64,000 nt of DNA from Umezawaea tangerina (GTDB lineage: Bacteria > Actinomycetota > Actinomycetes > Mycobacteriales > Pseudonocardiaceae): the NCBI RefSeq assembly GCF_003002815.1, contig NZ_PVTF01000022.1, positions 62,001 through 126,000 of the forward strand, written 5' to 3'. The position numbers and the translations under genes are program-made. Positions within the stretch are counted from its first letter, which is position 1; the number at the start of each line of letters is the position of its first letter. This document shows positions 39,033-47,921 of the stretch, one piece after another. The notes below the pieces were generated by a model. It was not told the DNA's origin, did no database searches, and was given only the letters and a program-made list of their open reading frames with translations.

Positions 39033-40033
39033 CCCGGTCGCGACGCCACGCGGCGGTCTCGGCCGCGTTGTCGGCCCTCAACGACGACGGGCTCACCGAC
39101 CTGCTGGTGGGCGCGACACCGCTGGGGACCGGCATCGGTGGCACGGCGCTGGCGCTGGACGTGGCGGGCGCGCGGGTGTTCGTGAAGAAGGTGCCGCTGA
39201 CCGAGCGGGAGCTGCGGCCGGAGAACGTCCGGTCCACCGCGGACCTGTTCGGGCTGCCCGCGTTCTTCCAGTACGGCATCGGGTCGGCCGGGTTCGGCGC
39301 CTGGCGGGAGCTGGCCGCGCACACCACGACCACCGGGTGGGTGCTGGCGGGCGACTACCACGGGTTCCCGCTGATGCACCACTGGCGGGTGCTGCCGGGG
39401 GCGTCGCCGACCCCCGACGAGCACGACGACCTGGAGCGCGTGGTCGGGTACTGGGGCGGTTCGGCGGGCGTGCGGGACCGGTTCGAGGCGCTGCGCCGGT
39501 CGCCCGCGCAGCTCGTGCTGTTCCTGGAGTTCCTGCCCCGGACCGTGCACCAGTGGCTGCTCGACCGGATCGCCGACGGCGGCGAGGTGCTGGACGCGGC
39601 GCTGGGGATGGTGCACCGCGAGCTGCTGGCGGGCACGCGGTTCATGGCCTCGCGCGGCCTGCTGCACTTCGACGCGCACTTCGACAACGTCATGACCGAC
39701 GGCGAACGGCTGTACTTCGCCGACTTCGGCCTCACCACGAGCTCGGGCTTCGCGCTGTCGCCCGCGGAGGAGGAGTTCTTCGCGGCGCACCGCGACTACG
39801 ACCGCTGCTACACCGCCGCCCACTTCCACGGCTGGTTCGGCCGGAACTTCACCGACCTGCCGGACTCGGCCGCGTCGCTGGTCGAGCACTACGCGCCGAT
39901 CGCCGAGGTGCTGGACCCGTTCTTCCGCGAGCTGCACCGGCACGACCGGACCACCCCGTACCCGACCGCCGAGCTGGACCGGGTGCTGGCCGGGTTGCCC
40001 CCGTGGCGCGGTGCGGGGAAGGTGGGCCGATGA
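39026..40033 (+). CDS. Phosphotransferase/kinase-like protein
   Basis: 335-residue protein with a protein-kinase-like fold of the aminoglycoside phosphotransferase/Mph type. A strand with lysines (ARVFVKKVPLTEREL) leads to the catalytic loop LLHFDAHFDNVMTD (His at about residue 214) and the metal-binding DFG (FADFGLTTSS). It therefore probably transfers phosphate to a small molecule or protein. The GTG overlaps the GH3 stop by 7 bases, and its end overlaps the LigD-polymerase ATG (ATGA). I do not recognise the precise family. Confidence 0.7.
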   Translation: MLTRSRRHAAVSAALSALNDDGLTDLLVGATPLGTGIGGTALALDVAGARVFVKKVPLTERELRPENVRSTADLFGLPAFFQYGIGSAGFGAWRELAAHTTTTGWVLAGDYHGFPLMHHWRVLPGASPTPDEHDDLERVVGYWGGSAGVRDRFEALRRSPAQLVLFLEFLPRTVHQWLLDRIADGGEVLDAALGMVHRELLAGTRFMASRGLLHFDAHFDNVMTDGERLYFADFGLTTSSGFALSPAEEEFFAAHRDYDRCYTAAHFHGWFGRNFTDLPDSAASLVEHYAPIAEVLDPFFRELHRHDRTTPYPTAELDRVLAGLPPWRGAGKVGR

Positions 40034-40980
40034 GCGCTGCGGAGGAGCGGGACGGGGTGTCGCTGACGAACCTCGACCAGCCGCTGTTCGACGGGTCCGG
40101 GGCGACGAAGCGCGACCTCGTCGACTACCTGGACGCGGTGCGGGACAAGATCGTCCCCGTGCTGCGCGACCGGCCGCTGTCGGTGATGCGGGTGCGGCCC
40201 GGACAGGCGCCGTTCATGCAGAAGAACCTGCCGAAGTACACGCCGGAGTGGGTGCCGAGGCTGCCGATCTGGGCCGAGGCCTCGAAGCGGGAGATCTCCT
40301 ACGGGCTGTGCGACGACCGCCGGACGCTGCTGTGGTTCGCGAACCAGCGCGCGGTCGAGTACCACCCGACGCTCTACCCGCGCGACCGGTGGGACCACCC
40401 GACCCACCTCGTGCTCGACCTCGACCCGCCGGAGGACAACGCCTTCCCGCTGGCCGTCGAGGCCGCCCACCTGGTCCGCCGCGCGCTCGCCGACGAGGGT
40501 CTCGCGGGTGCGGTGAAGACCAGCGGCGCCAAGGGTGTGCACGTGTTCGTGCCGATCGAGGACACCCCGGCGGACGACGTCGCCGCCGCGACCCGTGCGA
40601 TCGCGGCCCGCGCCGAACGCCTCGGTCCGGAGGTGGCGACGTCGGCGTTCATCGTGGAGGACCGCGGCGGCAAGGTGTACCTGGACTCCACCCGCGCGGG
40701 CGGCGCCACCGTGGCCGCCGCGTACAGCCCGCGGCTGCGGCCGGGGACGCCGGTGTCGTTCCCGGTGACGTGGGACGAGCTCGACCGGGTGTCGCCCGCC
40801 GACTTCACCCTGCGCACGGCCGCGGAACTGCTCGGCGACCGCGACCCGTGGGCCGAGTCGATGCCCGCGCCGCAGAAGCTGGGCGCGGACCTGATCGCCG
40901 AGGGCCACACGATCCCGGTCGCCCGCGTGCAGGCGATGCACGAGGGCAAGCGGCGGGCTCGCGCCAAGCGCGGCGAGTAG
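40030..40980 (+). CDS. LigD-type polymerase/primase domain protein (stand-alone)
   Basis: 316-residue archaeo-eukaryotic-primase-fold polymerase like the LigD POL domain and mycobacterial PolD/PrimPol proteins. It starts with LTNLDQPLFDGSGATKRDLVDYL and has the catalytic DLDP (HLVLDLDPPEDNAFP), the TSGAKGVHVFVPI loop, and VYLDSTRAGGATVAAAYSPR. Such enzymes add ribonucleotides in gap filling and end joining. It is coupled by a 4-base overlap to the kinase-like gene, an unusual partner. Convergent with, and abutting, the gene ending at 40981. Confidence 0.9.
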   Translation: MSAAEERDGVSLTNLDQPLFDGSGATKRDLVDYLDAVRDKIVPVLRDRPLSVMRVRPGQAPFMQKNLPKYTPEWVPRLPIWAEASKREISYGLCDDRRTLLWFANQRAVEYHPTLYPRDRWDHPTHLVLDLDPPEDNAFPLAVEAAHLVRRALADEGLAGAVKTSGAKGVHVFVPIEDTPADDVAAATRAIAARAERLGPEVATSAFIVEDRGGKVYLDSTRAGGATVAAAYSPRLRPGTPVSFPVTWDELDRVSPADFTLRTAAELLGDRDPWAESMPAPQKLGADLIAEGHTIPVARVQAMHEGKRRARAKRGE

Positions 40981-42024
40981 TCAGCCGCCCCTGGCCCGGC
41001 GGGCCTTCCGGCAGACCTCCGCGCGGAACCGGAGGTGGGCCAGCCTGGGCGACTCGTGGGCGTCCCACGGCGGGCACAGCACGTTCGGCCCGAGTCGCCG
41101 CAGCTGCTCGACCGCCTCGGCGTGGCGCCCGGTGGCGGCCAGCGCGACCGCGGCGGGACCGGGGGCGGCCCCGGTCGCCAGCACCCGGTCCAGCGCTCGG
41201 CGCACGGGGTCGGACCGCCACACCGCCGGATCGTCGTGGGCCACCTCCAGCGCCGCCAGCAGCGGCAGGTGCGCCAACGACGGCGCGGACCCCGCGGCCG
41301 CCGACGCGAACAGGAGCACCAGCTCGTCCGATCCCCGCCACTTGGCGCACCAGTACTGCAACGCCCGCTCGTGCCCCGTGACGTGGTGCGGGTCGCGGGC
41401 CACCAGCTCGTCCCACAGCGCCCCGAACCGCCCGTGGTCGTACCCCAGGGCCGTGGCCGCGGTGATCCGGGTGGCCCACGGCGTCGGGTCGGCGGGCAGC
41501 AGCCGCGCCGCCTCCTTGGCCGCGGTCTCGGCCAGCGCGATCACCCGGTGGAAGCCGTCGAACTGCCCCCGCGTCGTGGCGGCCGCGCGGGCGGGTCCCC
41601 TGATCTGCCAGGCCAGTCGCGCCAACGACTCGGCGTGCACGACCGCGGCGTCACCGTCATCGGGCCTGGCCTCGCGCCACGCCGTGAGCCACCCGTCGTC
41701 GTCCGCGGCGAGCCGCGCCAGCTCGTCCACGACGGCGGCGCGGCGCCCCCACTCCCCCCGCGCGGCACCGACCAGCCCGGCCGCCGGTGACCAGCGCCCC
41801 TCCTGCGCGGCCCGCACCGCGTCGGCGACCTCCGGGGCGACCACCCGGTCCGCCGTGATCCCGGCGTCCGGCGGCAGGCCCCAGCGGGTGGCGTCGAACC
41901 CCGGCGCGAGCTTGGCCATCACGACCTCGTCCGGCAGGTCGTCGACGCCGACGCCGAGGCGGTCCGCCGCCCGCCGCAACGCCGCTGTCCGGATGAGGGT
42001 CCTCGACGTGCCGAGGATGGACAT
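40981..42024 (-). CDS. Hypothetical helical-repeat protein
   Basis: 347-residue soluble protein, rich in Ala, Arg and Asp, that looks entirely helical, with TPR-like helix pairs (LLPADPTPWATRITAATALGYDHGRFGALWDELVARDPHHVTGHERALQYW in pieces). No catalytic motif. It lies 15 bases downstream of the M48-like gene on the same strand, so the two probably act together. Function unknown. Confidence 0.6.
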   Translation of the reverse strand: MSILGTSRTLIRTAALRRAADRLGVGVDDLPDEVVMAKLAPGFDATRWGLPPDAGITADRVVAPEVADAVRAAQEGRWSPAAGLVGAARGEWGRRAAVVDELARLAADDDGWLTAWREARPDDGDAAVVHAESLARLAWQIRGPARAAATTRGQFDGFHRVIALAETAAKEAARLLPADPTPWATRITAATALGYDHGRFGALWDELVARDPHHVTGHERALQYWCAKWRGSDELVLLFASAAAGSAPSLAHLPLLAALEVAHDDPAVWRSDPVRRALDRVLATGAAPGPAAVALAATGRHAEAVEQLRRLGPNVLCPPWDAHESPRLAHLRFRAEVCRKARRARGG

Positions 42025-42039
42025 CGTCGCGTTCGCTCC

Positions 42040-43341
42040 TCAGTGGACTTCGGGTCGGTAGTCGGGCGCGACCCCCGCGTCGGCCAGCGCGGCGCGCAAC
42101 GCGCCGGTGTCGCCCCGGTCGGCGGTGGCGGCGGCGAGCAGGTCGTCCAGCCCGTCGCCGTGCGGAGGGCGGACGACCAGGCTCCGCAGCCCGGACCAGG
42201 ACAGCTGCCACCTGGCCAGCCCGTGGTCGGCCAGCGCCAGCCCCACCAGCGCCGCCAGGTCCGCCCGCACGGGTCCGCGGACGCACTCGCGGAGGGCGCG
42301 GGGACCCGCGTGCCGGTCACCGGGCCGGGCGTCGGGTGGGCCGAGCTCGGCGATCCGGCCCGCGTCGAGCGCGTCGAGCACCGCGCCGAGCGTGCCCTCG
42401 CGTGCCATCACGGCGCCCGCGGCGTCGAGCAGCCGCGCGGTGGCCAGGACCGCGGCGTGGCGCCCGGCGACGTGGCCGAGGGTCAGCCAGTCGACCCGCG
42501 TCTTGGTGTCCGCCTCGTCGACCATGGTGAGCCGCACCGCCTCGTCTAGCAGGGTCCGCGGGTCGACCAGCAGGTCCGTGCACGAGTCGGCGGACTCCGA
42601 GTGCTCCGCCCAGAACAGCGCGAACCCCTCGACGCAGGAGGTCGGCAGGTAGCCCGCGGCCCAGCCGGGGGTCAGGTGGTCGTCGACGAACTCCCGCCAG
42701 GCCCGCTCGACCCACGCCAGGTCCGCCCCGCCGGAGGGCCGGTCGTGGCGCAGGCACAGCGGCCGGACCAGCGCGAGGTAGGCCGCGGCGCAGAGCCGGA
42801 ACACGTACCACCGGCGGGTGCGCGGGTGCGCCAGCACGCGCACCAGCAGGTCGCGGCCGACCAGGGCGGTGTCGCGCGGGGCGAGCACGCGCGCCAGCAC
42901 ACGGGCGAGGCGTTCCTCGCCCAGGCACAGGAACAGCGGGGCGCCGACGTGCAGCTCGCGGCGGGTCACCCGCAGACCGGGCAGCCCGGCGCGGTGGGAG
43001 ACACCGGCGGAGGCGGAGGCCAGGACGCGGATGCCGTCCGGCGGCGCGGCCCCGACCCGTTCGCACACCTGGTGCACCAGTCCCCACAGCCCCGGCTGCT
43101 CCCGCGGCGCGACCGGGACGCCCGGCACCTCCTCGAAGGCGAGCCGGTCGAGCAGGCGGGGGCGGCGGGCCAGCAGCACGAGCAGCGGCAGGACCGGGAC
43201 GCACACGCCGATCCCGGCCCACGGCGACGATCCGAACGCGAGCACGACCAGCACCACGAGCGCGGTCGCGACCACCGGCAGCAGGACGGAGTACGCGCGG
43301 AGCACCGCGACCGCCAAGGCGGCGCGCACGGTTGTGGACAC
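42040..43341 (-). CDS. M48-peptidase-like membrane protein lacking HExxH
   Basis: 433-residue protein. Two N-terminal helices (VLLPVVATALVVLVVLAFG, IGVCVPVLPLLVLLA) are followed by a region laid out like M48 peptidases (RRELHVGAPLFLCLGEERLARVLARVLAPRD corresponds to the active-site helix, in pieces). The zinc motif HExxH is absent, with R-V in its place. A long helical C-terminal domain follows. It is probably a catalytically dead homologue that binds rather than cuts. The GTG at 43341 is the start. First of a two-gene unit. Confidence 0.65.
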   Translation of the reverse strand: MSTTVRAALAVAVLRAYSVLLPVVATALVVLVVLAFGSSPWAGIGVCVPVLPLLVLLARRPRLLDRLAFEEVPGVPVAPREQPGLWGLVHQVCERVGAAPPDGIRVLASASAGVSHRAGLPGLRVTRRELHVGAPLFLCLGEERLARVLARVLAPRDTALVGRDLLVRVLAHPRTRRWYVFRLCAAAYLALVRPLCLRHDRPSGGADLAWVERAWREFVDDHLTPGWAAGYLPTSCVEGFALFWAEHSESADSCTDLLVDPRTLLDEAVRLTMVDEADTKTRVDWLTLGHVAGRHAAVLATARLLDAAGAVMAREGTLGAVLDALDAGRIAELGPPDARPGDRHAGPRALRECVRGPVRADLAALVGLALADHGLARWQLSWSGLRSLVVRPPHGDGLDDLLAAATADRGDTGALRAALADAGVAPDYRPEVH

Positions 43342-43543
43342 GGACGAGCGACCCCTCCCCGGTGCCGCGGAAGCGCGACGAGGGCAGGAGTGTGCCGCAC
43401 CCGCGGACCGGGCGTCAGCGGTTTGGGCGGACCCGGATCGGGGGTCCGAAGACCGGGTGCTCCGGGACCGGCGTCAGCCGGACGCGCCTACCGGGCCCGC
43501 CCTCGTGGCCACGCCGCCGTCCGATCCACAAAGGACGGTCGTC

Positions 43544-43999
43544 TCACACGGGCAGCGGGGCGCGGCTCGTGACGGACAGCCGGTTCCACGCGTTGATGAC
43601 GACGATCGACCACAGCAGCGCCTGGTACTGGGGCTCGGTGAACGTCGAGGTCGCGCGGTCGTACACGTCGTCGGGCACGTCCTGCGTCTCCGAGAGCCGG
43701 GTGACGGCCTCGGTCAGCTCCAGCGCGGCGCGTTCCTCGTCGGTGAACAGGTCGACCTCGCGCCAGGCGTCGAGCACGAAGATCCGGCGCGGGCTCTCGC
43801 CCGCCTTGACGGCGTCGGCGGTGTGCATGTCGAGGCAGAACGCGCACCCGTTGAGCTGGGACGCCCTGATCTTGACCAGTTCGAGGAGGAGGTGGTCGAG
43901 CCCGTTGTCCTCCGCCGCGCGGGCGGCCTCCGCGGAAAGGGCGAGCATGGCTTTGCGGGGTCCGGTCAGGCCGGAGCTCATCTGGATTCGCTTGGTCAC
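43544..43999 (-). CDS. AhpD/carboxymuconolactone decarboxylase-family protein
   Basis: 151-residue protein of the AhpD-like group: LVKIRASQLNGCAFCLDMHTADAVKAGE contains the redox CxxC and the conserved histidine (in pieces). Such proteins act in peroxide or disulfide reduction. GTG 43999 or ATG 43981 may be the start. Divergent from a MocR regulator with a perfect inverted repeat between them; this pairing (MocR controls AhpD-like) is common in actinomycetes. Confidence 0.9.
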   Translation of the reverse strand: MTKRIQMSSGLTGPRKAMLALSAEAARAAEDNGLDHLLLELVKIRASQLNGCAFCLDMHTADAVKAGESPRRIFVLDAWREVDLFTDEERAALELTEAVTRLSETQDVPDDVYDRATSTFTEPQYQALLWSIVVINAWNRLSVTSRAPLPV

Positions 44000-44015
44000 G
44001 GCACCGACGCTACCC

Positions 44016-44045
44016 GGAACTGGTTCACGGGTATGGTCCAGTTCC
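44016..44045. promoter_or_regulatory. MocR operator, inverted repeat abutting start codon
   Basis: GGAACTGG (44016-44023) and CCAGTTCC (44038-44045) form a perfect dyad with a 14-base spacer that itself contains TTCA/TGGT half-site-like sequence. It ends at the base before the MocR ATG (44046) and lies 17 bases from the AhpD start, fitting joint control of both genes. Confidence 0.75.
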
Positions 44046-45410
44046 ATGGCGGATTCATGGACCAGTTCGGTCGACGCGCACCTCGACTGGACACCCGGCG
44101 GCGGGCGGGCCGCACTGGCCAGCGCGGTGCGCGCGGCCATCCGCGACGGGCGGTGGCGGCCCGGCGCCGTCGTGCCGTCGACCCGCGCCCTCGCGCACGA
44201 CCTCGGCGTCGCGCGCGGCACCGTGACCAGGGTGTACGCCGACCTGAGCGCCGAGGGCTACCTGTCGACCAGCCAGGGCGCGCCGACCCGCGTGGCCACC
44301 GCGGGCACCGAACCCCGCTCCGGGCCACCGGTCGTGAGCACCGACCGGGCGCCCCGGTGGAACCTGATGCCCGGCCGCCCCGACCCGTCGCTGTTCCCGC
44401 GCGAGGCGTGGCTGGCCGCGACCAAGCGGGTCGTGCAGCGCTCGCCCAACGAGGTGTTCGGCTACCACGACCCGGCGGGCGCACCCGCGCTGCGCGAGGC
44501 CCTCGCCGCGTACCTGGGGCGCAGCCGCGGCGTGCGCGCGGACCCGGCGCGGATCGTGGTGTGCGCGGGCTTCACCCAGGCCGTCGCCGTGCTCGGCCGG
44601 GCGCTGCGCGACCTCGGCAGCACCCGGATGGCGTTCGAGGACCCGTCGTTCCACCTGTTCCGCGACATCGCCGCGGCGTCCGGCCAGCAGGTGGTCGTCG
44701 TCCCGGTCGACGACGACGGCCTGCGGGTGTCCGAACTGGACAGTCCGGCGGTCGTCGTCACGCCCGCCCACCAGTCCCCGCTCGGCGTCACGATGGCACC
44801 GGCCCGGCGCACCGCGCTGGTGCGCTCGGGCGCGGTCGTCGTCGAGGACGACTACGACGGCGAGTTCCGGTTCGACCGCCAGCAGGTCGGCGCATTGCAA
44901 GCGCTTGCGCCCGAGCAGGTCGTGTACACGGGCACCGCCAGCAAGACGCTCGCCCCGTCACTGCGCCTGGCCTGGATGGTCCTGCCCCGCTCGCTGGTCG
45001 ACCCGGTGACCGAGGCCCTGACCTCCAGCGGCGCCCGCCCGTCGGCCCTCGACCAGCTGGTGCTCGCCGACCTCATCTCCTCCGGCGCCTACGACCGCCA
45101 CGTCCGCCGCTGCCGCCTCGAGTACCGCTCCCGCCGCGACCGCCTCGTCGCCGCCCTCCCCCGCGACCTGCCCATCCGCGGCATCTCCGCGGGCCTGCAC
45201 CTCGTCCTGCCGCTACCGCTCGACGCCGAGACCCACGTCCCCGCCGCGGCCGCCCGCCACTCCCTCGCCATCCAGCCCCTGAGCCGGTTCTGGGTCGACC
45301 CCGCCCACCGCGAGGGCGGCGTGGTCGTCGGGTACGGCGCGTCCACGAAGCACGCGTTCGGCGGCGCCCTGGCCGCCCTGCTGGCGATGTTCCACGAGCT
45401 GACCAGCTGA
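44046..45410 (+). CDS. MocR-family (GntR-aminotransferase) regulator
   Basis: 454-residue regulator. The GntR winged helix (ALASAVRAAIRDGRWRPGAVVPSTRALAHDLGVARGTVTRVYADL in pieces, residues 22-66) is joined to a class I aminotransferase domain. The PLP lysine lies in VYTGTASKTLAPSLRLAWMV, and the partner blocks EDDYDGEFRF and FGYHDPAGAPALREALAAYL are present. MocR proteins sense PLP or amino acids. The operator abuts its start codon, leaving almost no 5' leader, so the mRNA may be leaderless. Probably controls the divergent AhpD gene. Confidence 0.92.
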   Translation: MADSWTSSVDAHLDWTPGGGRAALASAVRAAIRDGRWRPGAVVPSTRALAHDLGVARGTVTRVYADLSAEGYLSTSQGAPTRVATAGTEPRSGPPVVSTDRAPRWNLMPGRPDPSLFPREAWLAATKRVVQRSPNEVFGYHDPAGAPALREALAAYLGRSRGVRADPARIVVCAGFTQAVAVLGRALRDLGSTRMAFEDPSFHLFRDIAAASGQQVVVVPVDDDGLRVSELDSPAVVVTPAHQSPLGVTMAPARRTALVRSGAVVVEDDYDGEFRFDRQQVGALQALAPEQVVYTGTASKTLAPSLRLAWMVLPRSLVDPVTEALTSSGARPSALDQLVLADLISSGAYDRHVRRCRLEYRSRRDRLVAALPRDLPIRGISAGLHLVLPLPLDAETHVPAAAARHSLAIQPLSRFWVDPAHREGGVVVGYGASTKHAFGGALAALLAMFHELTS

Positions 45411-45431
45411 TTCCGGGTTAGGTTGGCCCGC

Positions 45432-46400
45432 ATGGCTGGTAAGAGCGGGTCTCCGGCGGTGGAACTGGAAGTCGGCGACCGGACCGTGCGGATCTCCAAC
45501 CCGGACCGCGTGTACTTCCCCGCGCGCGGTGAGACCAAGCTCGACCTGGCCCGCTACTACCTGGGCGTGGGGGACGGGATCGTGCGGGCCCTGCGGGAGC
45601 GGCCGTGCATGACGCACCGGTACCCGGAGGGCGTGGGCGGGGAGAAGGTGCACCAGAAGCGGTTGCCGAACGGGGCGCCGCCGTGGGTGCAGACGGTGCG
45701 GGTGACGTTCCCCCGGTACAACCGGCACGCCGACGAGCTGTGCGTCACCGAGGTCGCGGACGTGGTGTGGTCGGTGCAGATGTCGGCCGTGGAGTTCCAC
45801 CCGTGGAACTCGCGCCGGGCGGACACCGAGAAGCCGGACGAGTGGCGGATCGACCTGGACCCGATGCCGGACTGCGACTTCGCCACGGTGCGCCGGGTCG
45901 CGCACGTGGCGCACGAGGTGCTCGACGACCTGGGCGCGGTCGGCTGGCCGAAGACGTCCGGCGGAAACGGGCTGCACGTGTACGTGCGGATCGAGCCCGA
46001 GTGGGGGTTCGCCGACGTGCGGCGGGCGGCGCTGGCGTTCGCCCGCGAGGTCGAGCGGCGGGCGCCCGACGACGTGACGACCACGTGGTGGCGCAAGGAC
46101 CGCGACCCGGCGAAGCTGTTCGTCGACTACAACCAGAACGCGCGCGACCACACCATCGCCGCCGCCTACTCGGTGCGCGGTGTCCCCGAGGGCACCGTGT
46201 CGACCCCGATCACGTGGGCCGAGGTCGACGACGTCGACCCGCGCGAGTTCACCATCGCCACCGTGCCCGCCCGATTCGCCGAGCTCGGCGACCTGCACGC
46301 GGGCATCGACGACACCGCGTTCTCGCTGGCCCCGCTGCTGGAGTGGGCCGAGCGGGACGAGCGCGACGGCGCGGCCGACCCCGGTGGTGCCGACGAGTAG
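45432..46400 (+). CDS. Second LigD-type polymerase/primase domain protein
   Basis: 322-residue stand-alone LigD-POL-like protein, closer to the Prim-PolC/PolD group: RTVRISNPDRVYFPARGETKLDLARYY (in pieces), the catalytic RIDLDPMPDCDF, the TSGGNGLHVYVRI loop, and FVDYNQNARDHTIAAAYSVR. By family it performs gap filling and ribonucleotide insertion in repair. It differs much from the 40-kb copy, so the two are not recent duplicates. The ATG at 45432 lies 21 bases after the MocR stop. Confidence 0.9.
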   Translation: MAGKSGSPAVELEVGDRTVRISNPDRVYFPARGETKLDLARYYLGVGDGIVRALRERPCMTHRYPEGVGGEKVHQKRLPNGAPPWVQTVRVTFPRYNRHADELCVTEVADVVWSVQMSAVEFHPWNSRRADTEKPDEWRIDLDPMPDCDFATVRRVAHVAHEVLDDLGAVGWPKTSGGNGLHVYVRIEPEWGFADVRRAALAFAREVERRAPDDVTTTWWRKDRDPAKLFVDYNQNARDHTIAAAYSVRGVPEGTVSTPITWAEVDDVDPREFTIATVPARFAELGDLHAGIDDTAFSLAPLLEWAERDERDGAADPGGADE

Positions 46401-46511
46401 ACGTCAGGTGGAGCCCAAGTTTCACCCCGGACCGTAGAACTCACCGGCCGCCGGAGCCGACTATGGCGCGGCGGCGCGACGAGGCGCCCAGTGCCATCAG
46501 GAGGTCCTCCC

Positions 46512-47882
46512 GTGAGAGCCGTACTGGCCGGATCGCTGAGCGTCGTGCTCGCCCTCGGCCTCACCTCCCCCGCCGCCGCGGCCACCGGCCCCGAGGTCAC
46601 CGCGTGCCCGGCGGCGCTGCCCGCCGACACCACCTGCTACGGCGGCCAGGACGCGAACGGCGCGTTCTACGCGATCGCCATCCCCAAGGCGTGGAACAGG
46701 TCGTTGGTCGTCCACTCCCACGGCGGCCCCGACCTCGGCCCGCCGACACCGGCCCGCACCACCGACGACCTCACCCGCTGGTCCGTCATGGTCCGCGAGG
46801 GCTACGCCTGGGCCGGTTCGTCCTACCGCCGCGGCGGCTACGGCACCCGCATGGCCGCCGCCGACACCGAGAACCTGCGCAAGCTCGTCGTCGCCCGCTT
46901 CGGCCAACCCCGCAAGACCTTCCTGCACGGCCAGTCGTGGGGCGGCGACGTCGCGGCGAAGACCGCCGAGCTCCACCCCCGGTCCTACGACGCCGTCCTC
47001 CTCACCAGCGGCGTCCTGGCGGGCGGCTCGCGCGGCTACGACTACCGCGTCGACCTCCGCGTCGTCTACCAGTACTACTGCGGCAACCACCCCAGGCCCA
47101 CCGAGCCCCAGTACCCGCTGTGGATGGGCCTGCGCGCCGACTCCACCATGACCAGCGCGGGCCTGCGCGCCAGGCTGGAGGAGTGCACCGGCTACCAGTC
47201 GGCCACCCGGACCCCGGTGCAGCAGCGCAACCTCGACGACATCCTCGCCGTCACGAAGATCCGGGAAAGCGCTCTCGCGTCCCACCTGAACTTCGCCACG
47301 TTCACCTTCCGCGACATCGTCCACAACGGACTCGGCGACCGGAACCCGTTCGGCAACAAGGGCGTCCACTACTCCGGCTCCCACGACGACGCCGCGCTCA
47401 ACGCCGGCGTGGAGCGCTTCGACGCCGACCCCACCGCCCGCCGCGACCTGTCCTACGACAGCGACATCACCGGCGCGGTCTCGGTTCCCGTGCTCACCAT
47501 GCACGCCATCGACGACCCCACCGCGTTCGTCGAGCACGAGTCCGCCTACCGGGCCTCGCTCGGTCCGCGGCGGAACCTCGTGCAGACCTTCACCACCGAG
47601 GCCGAGCACAGCGCCCTCAGCGACTCCGAGTACGCCAGCGCGCTCCAGGCACTCGCGGGCTGGGAGCGCACCGGCCGCAAACCCACCCCGGCCTCCGTCG
47701 CCGCCGCCTGCCCCGCCAACGACGGCAGGTACGGCACCGGCTGCTACTTCGACCCGCGGTACACCCCCGCGCCCTACGCCTCCCGCGTGAACCCCCGCCC
47801 CGGCGGCACGCACTGGCCCGCCCTCACCCCGCTCCAGTCGAAGATCTGGGAGTGGCAGGGCGTCAAGGGCATCGCCCCGTGA
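46512..47882 (+). CDS. Secreted alpha/beta hydrolase
   Basis: 456-residue exported hydrolase. The signal peptide ends at SPAAAA, and the nucleophile elbow HGQSWGGDVAAKTAEL lies in an alpha/beta-hydrolase domain. The acid is in MHAIDDPTAFVEHE and the histidine near TTEAEHSAL. Two or three cysteine pairs (CPAALPADTTC, YYCG...EEC, CPANDGRYGTGC) suggest extracellular disulfides. AGGAGG at 46499-46504 sets the GTG at 46512. It may be a peptidase or esterase; the substrate is unknown. Confidence 0.82.
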   Translation: MRAVLAGSLSVVLALGLTSPAAAATGPEVTACPAALPADTTCYGGQDANGAFYAIAIPKAWNRSLVVHSHGGPDLGPPTPARTTDDLTRWSVMVREGYAWAGSSYRRGGYGTRMAAADTENLRKLVVARFGQPRKTFLHGQSWGGDVAAKTAELHPRSYDAVLLTSGVLAGGSRGYDYRVDLRVVYQYYCGNHPRPTEPQYPLWMGLRADSTMTSAGLRARLEECTGYQSATRTPVQQRNLDDILAVTKIRESALASHLNFATFTFRDIVHNGLGDRNPFGNKGVHYSGSHDDAALNAGVERFDADPTARRDLSYDSDITGAVSVPVLTMHAIDDPTAFVEHESAYRASLGPRRNLVQTFTTEAEHSALSDSEYASALQALAGWERTGRKPTPASVAAACPANDGRYGTGCYFDPRYTPAPYASRVNPRPGGTHWPALTPLQSKIWEWQGVKGIAP

Positions 47883-47883
47883 G

Positions 47884-47921
47884 CGCCGGGGCCTGCCGGA
47901 CCACCCCGGCAGGCCCCGGCG
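47884..47921. terminator. Bidirectional terminator, 16-bp perfect stem
   Basis: Bases 47884-47899 pair perfectly with 47906-47921, loop of six. It fills the whole gap between convergent stops at 47882 and 47922. Confidence 0.85.
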
